The position numbers and the translations under genes are program-made. Shown piece after piece: positions 62,791-64,000 of a stretch of DNA of 64,000 bases. The stretch comes from Lycocorax pyrrhopterus obiensis (lineage: Eukaryota; Chordata; Aves; Passeriformes; Paradisaeidae), in contig JACSVZ010000004.1 in the NCBI GenBank assembly GCA_014706295.1, positions 9,582,465 through 9,646,464 of the forward strand, given 5' to 3'. Each line of letters opens with the position of its first letter. Within the stretch, counting starts at the first letter, position 1. Below the pieces are notes generated by a model. The model was not told where the DNA came from. It searched no databases and saw nothing but the letters and a program-made list of their open reading frames with translations.

Positions 62791-63562
62791 ACAGCCAGGC
62801 TTGCTCACACGAAGTTGGAAAACCTCTTCCCTGCCAAGCTCGTCTAATGCCTAAGTGTTTACAGTCACAGCAATCTTGGGACACTCTACTTAGGATTAAT
62901 CCCAATGGGAAGCAGGTCTTTGGAAGCATTAATAAAATCAGGAGCAAAGATGATGTGTTTTACAGTCAAGTATTTTGTACCAATAATATTATTTTTTCCT
63001 TTAAAAATTGATTACAAACCATGGCAGAGCAGTGTCTAATTCCACCCCAGCTGGAACCATCACATGACCAGAAATATGTGTGAGAATAGCTGACAGACCT
63101 ATTACATATTTTTGGAGTGTGTGTAGCCCCCAGAGCCTCAATTTGAGGCAAAAAGAGGAACTACAGTGTCTGATGTAGTTATCAGCTGCACCACAGCTCC
63201 CTTTCATGACTCAGGTGCCTCAGTTTCCCCTCTCTAGCAGCATAATTAATCTGCCTGTCTTCAACCTCCCACCCTGTCAGTGTAGCCTGTGGTCTGTTTG
63301 GGGGAATGACTCTCTCAGTGTGTCCTTATGCAGATGGCTTCACTCCTGACTGGGGACTTGGGGCATAACACTGGATATAACATTATGTAAATACTGCAGT
63401 CACGAAAACGTCTTTATTGCATTCACGATTCTACCCTAGAGGCTTTTTCTTTGGCTGAGATTTGATGAAAGCATTATCATCTGTCTTACACAGACCTCCA
63501 GAGCTTTACAGTAGCTGGATCTAGTGGGGAAATAAATTTTAGGAAAATAATAAATCCTGACA
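62791..63562. other. Non-coding stretch left of the CpG island
   Basis: AT-rich DNA with short frames only. Nothing was recognised here. If the CpG island to its right is a promoter, this would be proximal upstream or first-intron sequence. Confidence 0.5.
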
Positions 63563-63905
63563 CTGCAGCGCCAGCGGAGGCGAAAGCGTTGAGAGTGGCT
63601 GTGGTTGAGAGCGGAGTTAAAGTTGCCTGGTGGTCGTGGTGTCCTTTCAGAGCTCTGTAAAATACCAGCGCGTTACCTGTGAGTCGCGCCTGGCACTCGG
63701 AGCCCCACGTCCTGCCCCAAAGGATCGCCCCGCTCCCTGTCGAGGGAAATACCTGGCTTCTGAGGTTACAGCAGCGCAGTAATTTAGAAGGAAAACTGAG
63801 CTCTTAAAAGCTGAGACTGATTTTCAGGCGTGGCTGTCATTCATCGAGGGCGCGTTCCCACACAAAGCCCGGCCAACAAAGGGATCCTTGCACCGCGCAC
63901 ACCGC
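63563..63905. promoter_or_regulatory. CpG island, probable promoter region at the window edge
   Basis: I count about 24 CpG dinucleotides in about 340 bases with GC above 50%. This is near the value expected without CpG depletion and contrasts sharply with the sequence to the left. Runs include gcagcgccagcggaggcgaa, cagcgcgttacc, gagtcgcgcc, atcgagggcgcgtt and accgcgcacaccgc. Donor-like motifs overlap on both strands at 63671-63684: cct|gtgagt on the plus strand and ctcacag|gtaacg on the minus strand. A first exon could therefore run either way; a minus-strand transcript would read leftward into this window. No TATA box was seen, as is usual for CpG-island promoters. Confidence 0.55.
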
Positions 63906-64000
63906 ATTCCCCTGCCTCCCTCTCTCACCAGGGAAAAGATGCCTCTTTGTGCTGGAGATAAGTGAAGGAGAAGGATTTACAGGACAACAGTAAGCTATAC

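Overview
The window reads as non-coding nuclear DNA from a bird, probably a songbird. The main evidence is its repeats. Two clear 3'-end fragments of CR1 LINEs, the dominant avian retrotransposon, lie in opposite orientations (about 7390-7665 on the minus strand, 36385-36751 on the plus strand). There are also older, decayed CR1 pieces (about 61470-62150, 62731-62790, 44015-44100) and an LTR-like block at about 59580-59887. The AT-rich background, CpG depletion outside three patches, intron-like splice motifs and the absence of any long conserved reading frame rule out a prokaryote or a compact genome.

No gene could be identified by name. None of the open reading frames resembles a protein family I recognise; the longest is 242 codons and sits in a stop-poor CpG-rich patch. 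A few short segments have the layout of vertebrate exons. These are a plus-strand pair at 26465-26572 and 26690-26871 with matching phase, a stop and a nearby AATAAA; possible minus-strand last exons at 24349-24549 and 41092-41274, each with a minus-strand AATAAA about 90-105 bases past the stop; and single internal-exon-like segments at 23521-23568 (plus) and 34657-34703 (minus). All are low confidence, because equally well-formed splice-bounded segments that are blocked in all three frames also occur here.

Layout: 1-7.4 kb featureless AT-rich DNA with a long A/G tract near 3.8 kb; 7.4-8.2 kb an antisense CR1 tail and a small tandem duplication; 8.2-23.5 kb non-coding with a TTTTA microsatellite at 11.6 kb; 23.5-27 kb a cluster of exon-like segments on both strands; 27-41 kb non-coding with a sense CR1 tail at 36.4 kb; 41-45 kb a small CpG-rich patch, an ancient CR1 tail and a 113-bp tandem duplication; 51.3-51.9 kb a CpG-island-like block; 59.6-62.8 kb a retroelement-rich stretch (LTR, perfect hairpins, decayed CR1); 63.56-63.91 kb a CpG island that probably marks a promoter at or just beyond the right edge.

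No tRNA, rRNA, CRISPR array, operon or prokaryotic defence or mobile system was seen, and I found no convincing undescribed biological system. The most useful leads are the CpG island at the right edge, the exon cluster at 23.5-27 kb, the LTR with the hairpin beside it, and the 113-bp duplication.
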